From Thermoplasmata archaeon (GTDB taxonomy: Archaea; Thermoplasmatota; Thermoplasmata; UBA184), in NCBI GenBank assembly GCA_030064695.1, contig JASHYV010000039.1, positions 1 to 9,166 on the forward strand: a stretch of 9,166 bases of DNA, written 5' to 3'. This document shows positions 1 through 5,710 of this stretch, one piece after another (positions within the stretch are counted from its first letter, which is position 1; every line of letters begins with the position of its first letter). The notes below the pieces were generated by a model that did no database searches, was not told where the DNA came from, and was given only the letters and a program-made list of their open reading frames with translations. The translations under genes and the position numbers were made by a program.

Positions 1-1396
1 CAGCCGGCGTGGCCGGCTCCGGCGTGGGCACCGGTTCCGACTCCGCCGGCGGCGGCACGGGCTCGGATTCGACCGAAGGAGGCGGTGGAGGGGGCGGCGG
101 GGGAAGCGCCGCCGGGGGTTCCGGCGGAGGAGGTGAGGGGGCCGATTCCGGCTCCGCGGGCCGGGTGGCGGGAGGGGGTGGGGTCGGCTCGGCGACCTCG
201 GCCGGAACCACGCGGGGCGGGATCGCCCCGAGGAGCCTTTCGAGCGACGGCTCGAGCTCCGGTCGGGGCGGGAGGCGCGACGGGGGCACGCCGGCCCGGG
301 CGCTCTCGGCCCGGACCACGATCCGCTGGTACGCCTCACCGGCGCCGGGGCCGATCGGCACCGACTCTCCCGCGCCGCGGCGTACCGACCGCTCCAGGTC
401 CTCGGTGAGGGCGAACAGGCGGGCCACGTGGGCCGCCGCCTCCGGACGGTTCCCGTGCTGGCTCGAGTCCAGCGCCGCCGCGAGCTCGTCGCGCAGCGGC
501 TCCAACGGCGCACCGACCAGGACGAGGTCGTGGATCGCGTCCTCGAGCGGCTGCATGAGGGGGGGTCCGCCGACGAACGTCTCGATCGGCGCCGGCGGCA
601 GCACGGGCTCGATGATCTGGCGCGTGTCGCGCGAGACCGTGACCGCGAGGTTGATGTCGATCCCGCGCGGGCCGATCCGGTACGGGTGCAGCCGGACGTC
701 GTGGGAGCTGCCCCGGAACTTCTCGACCCCCACGGCGCGAACCGTCTGGCCGTCGAGCTCCCAGCGGAACAGGCGGACCTCGCCGCGCGCGAGCATCCGC
801 TCGGGCGTGTCGGCGTCCTCCAGCGGCGACTCGACGGTGAGCAGGGTCGTGACCCGCAGCTCGGAGAGGAAGCGGAGGAACGTCTGGGCCCCGGCCACCG
901 GGTCGAAGCCCTTCATGCAGAAGTACTGCAGCGCGGTGAGCGAGTCGATCACGACCCGCTTGTAGCCGCGGCGCAGCACCTCGCTGCGCAGCATCTGCTC
1001 GAGCGCTGTGATCGTGACCTCCACGCTCGTGAGCTCGGGCGTGACCCGGATCTTCGGGCTCACCCGACCGAACGGGACCGCCGCCCGCACCGACGCGATG
1101 TCCTTGAACGGCACCCGCTCGTAGCGCATGATGTCGGGGATCGCATCGAAGACGTCGACCTTGTCGAGGTCCGGCAGGAAGCCGCGATGGTTGAGGCGGG
1201 CCTCGTTGGGAGGCTCCTCGAGCGTGACCAGGAGGACCCGCTCCCCGAGCCGGACGCCCTCGCACAGGAACTGGAGCGCCAGCGACGTCTTGCCCGTCCC
1301 CGCGGGCCCGACGACGAGGTAGGGGCGGTGGCCGACCAGCCCGCCCTCCAGCATCTCGTCGAGCCCGGCGTTGCCCGTGGACACCCGGGAATCCAT
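1..1396 (-). CDS. KaiC-like RecA-fold ATPase with proline-rich C-terminal tail (3' end outside window)
   Basis: Translating the minus strand from an ATG at 1396 gives an open frame of 465 codons that leaves the window without a stop. Residues 1-265 form a single KaiC-type domain: the opening RVSTGNAGLDEMLEGG is the family's usual start, Walker A GPAGTGKTS lies at about 30-38, TLEEP (about 58-62) holds the paired acidic residues typical of KaiC ATPases, and Walker B RVVIDSLTAL lies at about 147-156. From about 265 a mixed helical segment follows, then from about 395 a tail rich in Pro, Glu, Ser and Val, including a run of nine prolines. The family covers clock KaiC, FlaH and GvpD-like regulators; most single-domain archaeal members are signalling or regulatory ATPases of unknown target, and I cannot assign one. 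An in-frame GTG at 1426, ten codons upstream and preceded by GAGGGA, is an alternative start. It is divergent from the isomerase gene. Confidence 0.88.
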   Translation of the reverse strand, partial: MDSRVSTGNAGLDEMLEGGLVGHRPYLVVGPAGTGKTSLALQFLCEGVRLGERVLLVTLEEPPNEARLNHRGFLPDLDKVDVFDAIPDIMRYERVPFKDIASVRAAVPFGRVSPKIRVTPELTSVEVTITALEQMLRSEVLRRGYKRVVIDSLTALQYFCMKGFDPVAGAQTFLRFLSELRVTTLLTVESPLEDADTPERMLARGEVRLFRWELDGQTVRAVGVEKFRGSSHDVRLHPYRIGPRGIDINLAVTVSRDTRQIIEPVLPPAPIETFVGGPPLMQPLEDAIHDLVLVGAPLEPLRDELAAALDSSQHGNRPEAAAHVARLFALTEDLERSVRRGAGESVPIGPGAGEAYQRIVVRAESARAGVPPSRLPPRPELEPSLERLLGAIPPRVVPAEVAEPTPPPPATRPAEPESAPSPPPPEPPAALPPPPPPPPPSVESEPVPPPAESEPVPTPEPATPA

Positions 1397-1482
1397 GGGC
1401 GAGGCCCCTCGGCGCTCCTCACTCACGATGAGTCCCTCGCGGACCCCGGAGGGACCGCCCGGACGTACGATGGCGGGCCCCA

Positions 1483-1492
1483 CCTTTTGAAC
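1483..1492 (-). promoter_or_regulatory. Possible TATA-like element for the KaiC-like gene
   Basis: On the minus strand this reads GTTCAAAAGG, the only AT-richer run on that strand in the 152-bp divergent spacer. An archaeal box A here would place transcription start near 1461, giving a leader of about 35 nt to the GTG at 1426 or 65 nt to the ATG at 1396. The match to the TTTAWATA consensus is poor, so this is tentative. Confidence 0.25.
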
Positions 1493-1514
1493 CTTGTTTC
1501 GCGCTGGATGGGCA

Positions 1515-1524
1515 AGAGATATCT
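1515..1524 (+). promoter_or_regulatory. Box A (TATA) for a probable leaderless isomerase transcript
   Basis: The plus strand reads AGAGATATCT in otherwise GC-rich DNA, centred about 29 nt upstream of the ATG at 1549. That is the spacing expected when transcription starts at the first base of the start codon. There is no convincing Shine-Dalgarno sequence before the ATG, which agrees with a leaderless mRNA. The purine-rich GGCAAG just upstream could act as a BRE. Confidence 0.5.
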
Positions 1525-1548
1525 CCCGACGGGCCCCGCCGGGGTCCG

Positions 1549-2589
1549 ATGGCGGAAACCGGCGACGGGCCGGCGCGGATGCAGGCGCTCGTCGCCGACC
1601 TCCCTTCCGCGTTCCTGGAAGGCTTCCGGAGCGGTCGCGAGATCGCGCCACCGGCCGCTCCCCGGGGGTCGACGGTCTATCTCGTCGGAATGGGCGGCTC
1701 GGCGATCGCCGCCGATCTCGCTCGCGGGATCGTCGAGGGCGAGACGCCGCTCTCGCTCTCGATCGTCCGGGCGCCCGACCTTCCGCGAGCCGTCGACGGA
1801 CGGTCGCGGGTCGTCCTCGTGAGCTACTCCGGCAACACCTGGGAAACGCTCCGGGCGTACGACGCCGCCGGCCGGGTCGGCGCGCATCGGACGGTGATCA
1901 CCTCCGGTGGCGAGCTCGCCGAGCGGGCCGTCCAGGACGACGTGCCGCTGCTGACCGTTCCCTCGGGCCGGCCCCCCCGGTCCGCGGTCGGGCATCTGCT
2001 GGGCGGCCTCCTGGGACTGCTGGACCCGTCGTTCCCGGAGTCCAACGAGGACCGGGCGCGCCGCGCCGCGGCGCGGACCACCGCGCAGCTCGGCGCCTAC
2101 GCTCGACGGAACGGGCCGGCGGCCACGATCGCCCGCCGGCTCGGCGACCGGCTCCCGTTCGTCTACGCGGACTCCGGCTTCCTGGGCCTCGCTCGCAGGT
2201 GGAAGACGCAGATCGAAGAGAACGCGAAGCGCCTCGCGCAGTTCGACGAGGTGCCCGAGCTCCTGCACAACGCGCTCGTCGGGTGGGACGCCACCCCCCG
2301 CAGCGAGGCGCGTCGGTACGCCACGGTCCTGCTCGAGTGGGCCGGGCTCGCCGGCCCGGTGCGGGAGAGTTTCGACTACCTGGCGAAGCTCGTCGCCCGT
2401 CGCGGCGCGACGGTGGTCCGGGTGCCGCTGCCCGCGGAGGACCGGCTGGAGGCGCTGCTGTCGGGCGTCGCACTCGGGGACCAGATGAGCCTCGCGCTCG
2501 CGGCCCGCCGACGCGTGGACCCGTACCCGGTGGCTGCGATCGTGCGCCTCAAGGCGACCGTGCGGCCGCCGCGCCAGCGCCGCGGCTGA
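1549..2589 (+). CDS. Bifunctional phosphoglucose/phosphomannose isomerase (SIS-domain type)
   Basis: This 346-residue cytosolic enzyme should interconvert glucose-6-phosphate and fructose-6-phosphate, and probably mannose-6-phosphate, feeding glycolysis/gluconeogenesis and glycan precursors. The length fits the archaeal PGI/PMI family. Visible motifs are the first SIS phosphate-binding loop GMGGSAIAADL (about 47-57), the second SIS loop SYSGNTWETL (92-101), the block WKTQIEENAK (218-227), PELLHNALVGW (236-246), and the C-terminal GDQMSLALA and VDPYPVAAI. E224 and H240 have the 16-residue spacing of the catalytic Glu203 and His219 known from the Pyrobaculum aerophilum enzyme. The family's usual LNHNE is LLHNA here, so the Asn and Glu flanking the histidine are altered. 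The ATG is supported by a box A at leaderless distance. The next gene, a tRNA, begins 37 bp after the stop and has its own candidate promoter. Confidence 0.9.
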   Translation: MAETGDGPARMQALVADLPSAFLEGFRSGREIAPPAAPRGSTVYLVGMGGSAIAADLARGIVEGETPLSLSIVRAPDLPRAVDGRSRVVLVSYSGNTWETLRAYDAAGRVGAHRTVITSGGELAERAVQDDVPLLTVPSGRPPRSAVGHLLGGLLGLLDPSFPESNEDRARRAAARTTAQLGAYARRNGPAATIARRLGDRLPFVYADSGFLGLARRWKTQIEENAKRLAQFDEVPELLHNALVGWDATPRSEARRYATVLLEWAGLAGPVRESFDYLAKLVARRGATVVRVPLPAEDRLEALLSGVALGDQMSLALAARRRVDPYPVAAIVRLKATVRPPRQRRG

Positions 2590-2593
2590 TACG

Positions 2594-2600
2594 TTGATAT
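2594..2600 (+). promoter_or_regulatory. Box A for the tRNA-Ser gene
   Basis: TTGATAT lies just after the isomerase stop codon and is centred 30 nt upstream of the first base of the tRNA. That is close to the normal box A to start distance in archaea. It is the only AT-rich hexamer in the 37-bp spacer. Confidence 0.5.
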
Positions 2601-2626
2601 GGACGACCTTCCTGCGCGGCCCGGGT

Positions 2627-2746
2627 GCTGAGGTAGCCTAGCCCGGCCAAGGCGCCAGATTCGAGATCTGGTGGTGCGTATGCATCTCGGGAGTTCAAAC
2701 GACGCGCGGGGCCGACCCCCGGCGGCGGAGAGTCTCCCCCTCAGCG
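2627..2746 (+). tRNA. tRNA-Ser(CGA) interrupted by an intron in the T-loop
   Basis: The cloverleaf can be read directly. The acceptor strand GCTGAGG (2627-2633) pairs perfectly with CCTCAGC (2739-2745). The D-arm is GCC...GGC, and the anticodon stem is CCAGA/TCTGG around the loop TTCGAGA, giving anticodon CGA (2662-2664) for the serine codon UCG. A long class II variable arm has GGTGC pairing with GCATC. The T-stem GGGAG (2689-2693) pairs with CTCCC (2734-2738). The T-loop starts TTCAAA (2694-2699) but its last base, T2733, is reached only after 33 extra bases. Removing them gives the standard 7-nt loop TTCAAAT and an 87-nt mature tRNA. The discriminator is G2746, as expected for serine; CCA is not encoded. 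Identity is certain from anticodon and variable arm; the exact splice junction is inferred. Confidence 0.93.
2700..2732 (+). other. Probable tRNA intron at non-canonical position 59/60
   Basis: These 33 bases separate tRNA positions 59 and 60. They can form a small hairpin, CGGGG (2707-2711) with CCCCG (2717-2721) around a 5-nt loop. A strict bulge-helix-bulge is not evident: the best exon-intron pairing I find near the junctions is GAC (2701-2703) with GTC (2732-2734). The site is therefore probably a relaxed form, or the boundaries are shifted by one or two bases. Splicing by tRNA endonuclease is inferred from the otherwise perfect cloverleaf on both sides. Confidence 0.75.
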
Positions 2747-2760
2747 CCTCGGGGCTTAGG

Positions 2761-2967
2761 GTGGAGATCGAAGTGGCCCGGGCCGGTCGCACCGAACGGC
2801 GCTCGGTCACGGTCCCGCCCGGCACCATGGTGCGCGTGGTGCTGCGGGAACTCGGGCTCGCCCCGGAAGGGTGCGCGGTGCTGGTCGACGAGCGATCGAT
2901 CCCGCTCGACACCCCCGTCGACCGCCCGCTCGCGCTCACCGTCGTTCCGACCTTCTCGGGCGGCTGA
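2761..2967 (+). CDS. Ubiquitin-like beta-grasp protein (MoaD/ThiS/SAMP family) ending in Gly-Gly
   Basis: The GTG at 2761 gives 68 residues: a short basic N-terminal strand region (VEIEVARAG), the turn VPPGTMVRVVLRELGL typical of MoaD/ThiS proteins, the strand AVLVDERSIPLDT, and the C-terminal strand LTVVPTFSGG. The free terminal Gly-Gly is the site that an E1-like enzyme adenylates in this family, for sulfur transfer (molybdopterin, thiamine, tRNA thiolation) or for conjugation to proteins as a SAMP. Which role applies cannot be told from the sequence. A longer frame beginning at 2671 would run through the tRNA and is not credible; GTG 2761 is the first start codon after the tRNA 3' end and matches the family's N-terminus. 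The gene begins 14 bp after the tRNA with no visible promoter, so it may share the tRNA transcript. Confidence 0.82.
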   Translation: MEIEVARAGRTERRSVTVPPGTMVRVVLRELGLAPEGCAVLVDERSIPLDTPVDRPLALTVVPTFSGG

Positions 2968-3016
2968 ACGGTTATCCGGCGTGTCGGGGCGCCCCTCCCA
3001 TCTCAGAAGGCGTTAA

Positions 3017-3050
3017 GGTTCGAGGCACCGTCTCTCTCTCGGTTCGAGGC
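3017..3050 (+). repeat. Direct repeat GGTTCGAGGC in the promoter region of the zinc-ribbon gene
   Basis: Two exact 10-bp copies lie at 3017-3026 and 3041-3050, 24 bp apart start to start, separated by a CT-rich stretch. They sit just before the GTG at 3056. The second copy supplies GAGG six bases before that start, a plausible ribosome binding site. A weak box A (GTTAAGG) sits at 3012-3018. The repeat could be an operator or chance; no regulator is identified. Confidence 0.45.
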
Positions 3051-3055
3051 CCCAC

Positions 3056-4294
3056 GTGCCGTCCAACTGCCCCATCTGCGACCAACCTATACCGGTCACG
3101 GCCGCTCACTGCAGCGTCTGCGGGTTCCCGACCGCCCTCGCGATCGAGGGGCTCCGGTCGATGCCGCTCGACGACCCCGCCACGTCCGGCCCCTCCGACG
3201 GGGGGACCGTCGCGCTCCGGACCAAGCTCTCCCCCGTCACCCCCTCGCCGGAAGCGGAGCTCTGCGCGGCGATCAGCCGCGACCTGAGGACCAAGCTCGA
3301 CCTGGTCCGCCAGCTGGGCCGCGGCGTGCCGGACGTCACGAGCGAGATGTGCCAGGCGGCGCTCGTCGAGGCCGAGGGCCGGGTCTCCGAGGCGCTCGAG
3401 ATCCTGCGGGGCGCTCAGAGCCGACTCGAGGACCAGACGGTCGACCTCCTGAAGCGACGGCTCGATGCGGTCGCGACCCGGCTCGAGGTGCTCCAGAAGA
3501 CCGGCGTCCAGTTCGCGCTCCGCGACGACCTCGCGCGGCTCACCGACCTCGTCGAGTCCGGCGAGCGCGAGGAGGCGGCCGCCCGCATCGTCGACACCGA
3601 GCGGCGGGTCTCCCAGTTCGAGTCCGACTGGAAGGGGCTCCAGGGACTGCTCGCCCAGATCGAGAGCCTGCGCGGCGAGGCGAACGAGCTCAAGATCCCG
3701 CTCGGCGAGATCTCGAGCGAGCTCGAGACGATCAAGGACCGCCTGGGCGAGCCCGGGCTCACCGAGGAGGCGCTCGACGAGGTCGCCCAGCAGGCGGCGC
3801 AGACGCTGATGCTCCTCCACGAGGCGATCCCCACCTCGCTCGAAGAGGAGCTGGGCCGCCACGAGACCGCGCTCAACCGGTTCCCCGACGACCACGAGCC
3901 GAGCGCCGTCGCGCGGCGACTCCACGTGGAGGCGACCCGTCACCTGAAAAAGGGGCGCCTCTCGGAGGCGATCGCCAGCGTCCGGGACCTCCGGCGCCAG
4001 ATCGAGATCCTGCAGAACGAGGTCGAGCGCGCCCCCGAGCCGGTCGCGCCCCGGGCCGTCGCGACCACGGGCCAGACGGAGACCGAGGCGGAGACGCTCG
4101 ATCGGCTGCTCAAGAAGGCCCGGAGCCTGGCGGCCCGCGTCCGCACGCTCCCGTCCGACACCGACACGGCGCGCGACGCCGCGATCCAGATCCGCGAGGC
4201 GACCGACCTGCTCCGCTCCCGGCAGCTGAAGGAGGCGGACGTGGTCCTGACCCGCCTCATGCGGATGCTCGCGTACGAGACCCCGAGGAGCTGA
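3056..4294 (+). CDS. Unrecognised helical protein with N-terminal zinc ribbon
   Basis: This is a 412-residue protein with no family I can name. Residues 5-22 form a compact zinc ribbon with C5, C8, C19 and C22 (CPIC...CSVC). A Pro/Ser-rich linker of about 45 residues follows, then almost continuous amphipathic, charge-rich helices from about 67 to 325, a short Pro/Ala linker, and a final helical hairpin at about 343-405. The pattern looks like coiled coil or TPR-like helical repeats; there is no signal peptide or membrane segment. Residues 164-265 align without gaps to residues 43-144 of the next gene's product, including a shared Asp-Trp and Ala-x-Pro, so the two are paralogues. The stop is 3 nt before the next ATG, indicating one operon. 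GTG 3056 is chosen because it begins directly at the zinc ribbon and has GAGG upstream. Cytosolic location and a scaffold-like role are only inferred. Confidence 0.85.
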   Translation: MPSNCPICDQPIPVTAAHCSVCGFPTALAIEGLRSMPLDDPATSGPSDGGTVALRTKLSPVTPSPEAELCAAISRDLRTKLDLVRQLGRGVPDVTSEMCQAALVEAEGRVSEALEILRGAQSRLEDQTVDLLKRRLDAVATRLEVLQKTGVQFALRDDLARLTDLVESGEREEAAARIVDTERRVSQFESDWKGLQGLLAQIESLRGEANELKIPLGEISSELETIKDRLGEPGLTEEALDEVAQQAAQTLMLLHEAIPTSLEEELGRHETALNRFPDDHEPSAVARRLHVEATRHLKKGRLSEAIASVRDLRRQIEILQNEVERAPEPVAPRAVATTGQTETEAETLDRLLKKARSLAARVRTLPSDTDTARDAAIQIREATDLLRSRQLKEADVVLTRLMRMLAYETPRS

Positions 4295-4297
4295 GCG

Positions 4298-5395
4298 ATG
4301 CCTCCGGAACCCCCGGCCATCGTGGCCGCGCGCCGGCGCATGGAGCAGCTCGCGAAGAGCGGCCAGACGCTCGAAGCGGAGGGGTTGCCGTTCCCGACCC
4401 AGCAGATCCACGACGCCGTCCAGGACGCGCTCGAGGTCGGCGACCTCGACCGGGCGAACTCCGTGCTGAAGCGCGGCGAGGCGCTGCTCGCCCGCGTGTC
4501 CCAGGACTGGACCTGGGTCCGGGAGCTCCTCCGTCGGGCCGACGAGCTGCGCGCGATCGCGGGCACCTTGGGCGTCGACCTCGCCCACCTGGACGCTCGG
4601 GTCGGCAACCCCCGCGTCCGGCTCGCGAGCGAGCCCCTGAGCTCGGGGTCGCTCGAGAAGGCCGCCGCGAGCGCCTCGCTCGCGCTCGCCGTGCTCAACG
4701 ACGCGGTGCCGAAGTTCTGCCTGCAGGAGGCCCAGGTGCTCGGGCAGTCGATCCGACGGGCCCGGGACCGGGGCGAGGACGTGCGCGACGCCGCCCGGTC
4801 GTTCTCCCGACTGCTGCAGGCCGTCCAGGACCAGAACCTGCCGTCCGCCGCCCAGCGTCTCGTGGAGACCCGGAGGATCGTCGCCCGCATCCCGCGCGCC
4901 CCCGCGCTCCCCGCGCTCTCCCCGCGCGAGGAGGAGGAGATCCTGCTCGAGGCGAGGAACCTCGCCCGTCGGCTCCAGCGGATCAAGGGCAAGGCCCGGG
5001 ACGCCCAGACCGCCGCGCGGCTGATGGCCCAGGTCCGACAGGCGCTCAGCGAGGACCGTCGCTACGGCACGCCCGAGGAGGAGATCGAGCAGCTCTGGCT
5101 CGAGGTCGACCGGCTCACCAAGGAGCGGAAGCTGGCGTCCGACGTAACCCCCGAGATGCCCGAGGAGGTCGGCGCGGACGCCGACGAGCTCGGCGCGGTC
5201 GGGGACGACGAGGCGACCGCCGAGGGAACCCCGAACGGGGCTCCGGACGCGGAACCGCCCCTGCGTCCCCTCCGCCGATCGATCCTCGTCCCGTACGTCC
5301 CGCCGGACTCCCTCGACCCCCCGGACTCGCTCTCGGGCGACGACCCGGACGCCCAGTCGAGCCGCAGTCGATCCCGCCCCCGACCGCGACCGTAA
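4298..5395 (+). CDS. Unrecognised helical protein, paralogue of the upstream gene, with Arg/Ser/Pro tail
   Basis: This is a 365-residue protein with no recognised family. Residues 10-200 are a helical core homologous to the upstream protein, without the zinc ribbon. Matching positions include E46/G48, D70-W71, L77-L78, L84-R85, A136 and P138. After a Pro/Ala linker (about 199-209), a second helical hairpin begins EEEEILLEARNLARRLQ and matches the C-terminal hairpin of the neighbour (shared L, A-R, L-A and R positions). Residues from about 280 are different: an acidic Ala/Glu/Asp segment, a Pro-rich stretch with PLRPLRR and VPYVPP, and an Arg/Ser/Pro-rich end ([12 protein letters not shown]). 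This tail is probably disordered and could bind nucleic acid or a partner. The 3-nt gap to the gene before implies translational coupling; gar1 starts 34 bp downstream from its own promoter. Confidence 0.84.
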   Translation: MPPEPPAIVAARRRMEQLAKSGQTLEAEGLPFPTQQIHDAVQDALEVGDLDRANSVLKRGEALLARVSQDWTWVRELLRRADELRAIAGTLGVDLAHLDARVGNPRVRLASEPLSSGSLEKAAASASLALAVLNDAVPKFCLQEAQVLGQSIRRARDRGEDVRDAARSFSRLLQAVQDQNLPSAAQRLVETRRIVARIPRAPALPALSPREEEEILLEARNLARRLQRIKGKARDAQTAARLMAQVRQALSEDRRYGTPEEEIEQLWLEVDRLTKERKLASDVTPEMPEEVGADADELGAVGDDEATAEGTPNGAPDAEPPLRPLRRSILVPYVPPDSLDPPDSLSGDDPDAQSSRSRSRPRPRP

Positions 5396-5398
5396 CGC

Positions 5399-5405
5399 TT
5401 TAATA
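5399..5405 (+). promoter_or_regulatory. Box A for gar1-tfb (leaderless spacing to TTG 5430)
   Basis: TTTAATA is a strong match to the archaeal TATA consensus. It is centred about 28 nt upstream of the TTG at 5430, the distance expected if the transcript starts on the start codon. It lies immediately after the stop codon of the upstream gene, in the most AT-rich spot of the window. Confidence 0.65.
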
Positions 5406-5419
5406 CATATCGCAAGTCC

Positions 5420-5425
5420 TTTATA
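5420..5425 (+). promoter_or_regulatory. Second TATA-like element upstream of gar1-tfb
   Basis: TTTATA lies 20 bp downstream of the first box A. It would place a start near 5450, inside the gar1 reading frame, where no usable start codon keeps the conserved N-terminus. If active, it would give a transcript serving mainly tfb. Confidence 0.4.
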
Positions 5426-5429
5426 CCAC

Positions 5430-5696
5430 TTGTCGCGGACCGTCGGACGGCCGTCAGCGCGCGAGGTAGGCACGATCGTGGCCATCACCCCGGCGGGACA
5501 CGTCGTCGTCCGCGCTCCGGGCGCCGAGTTCGCGCCCGAGGGCACCCGCGTCACCGAGGCGCGGGGCGCCTTCGAGGGCCGGGTCGTTCGGGTCTTCGGT
5601 CCGGTCTCCCGCCCGTACCTCTCGATCCGGCCGCGACGGGCGCCGGGCCCCGCGGAGGCGCTCCGCGGGATCGGTTCGACGGTCCTGAGGGAGTAG
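5430..5696 (+). CDS. gar1: Gar1, H/ACA ribonucleoprotein subunit
   Basis: This 88-residue protein matches archaeal Gar1, a small six-stranded beta-barrel that binds the catalytic subunit Cbf5 in H/ACA RNPs and helps RNA-guided pseudouridylation of rRNA. The family's first strand is seen as [20 protein letters not shown] (about 11-30). The hallmark block [20 protein letters not shown] follows, corresponding to the Gar1 signature G-x-V-x-x-V-F-G-P-V-x-x-P-Y. The TTG at 5430 is the only start codon that retains the first strand, and a box A sits at leaderless distance from it. The stop (5694-5696) is 14 bp before the tfb start. Gar1-TFB adjacency is common in euryarchaea, which supports both calls. 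Confidence 0.88.
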   Translation: MSRTVGRPSAREVGTIVAITPAGHVVVRAPGAEFAPEGTRVTEARGAFEGRVVRVFGPVSRPYLSIRPRRAPGPAEALRGIGSTVLRE

Positions 5697-5698
5697 AA

Positions 5699-5703
5699 GG
5701 GGG
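5699..5703 (+). promoter_or_regulatory. Ribosome binding site for tfb
   Basis: GGGGG, preceded by AA, lies 7 nt before the GTG at 5711 and follows the gar1 stop codon. It supports GTG 5711 as the tfb start and implies that tfb is translated from the gar1 transcript rather than leaderless. Confidence 0.5.
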
Positions 5704-5710
5704 TACCAGC

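Noticed and set aside
428..1822. A 464-codon plus-strand frame across the KaiC-like gene and into the isomerase
   Set aside because: It lies antisense to intact Walker A and B motifs and then out of frame with the SIS domain; composition is Arg-rich with no recognisable domain.
1494..2597. A plus-strand frame overlapping the whole isomerase gene
   Set aside because: It is a different frame from the SIS motifs and gives Arg/Gly/Ala-rich sequence without domains.
2671..2760. An upstream ATG that would lengthen the Gly-Gly protein by 30 residues
   Set aside because: It lies inside the variable arm of the tRNA and would translate the T-arm, intron and acceptor stem; the beta-grasp fold starts naturally at GTG 2761.
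3017..3050. Possible degenerate tRNA suggested by GGTTCGAGGC
   Set aside because: No acceptor, D-arm or anticodon stem can be folded around either copy.
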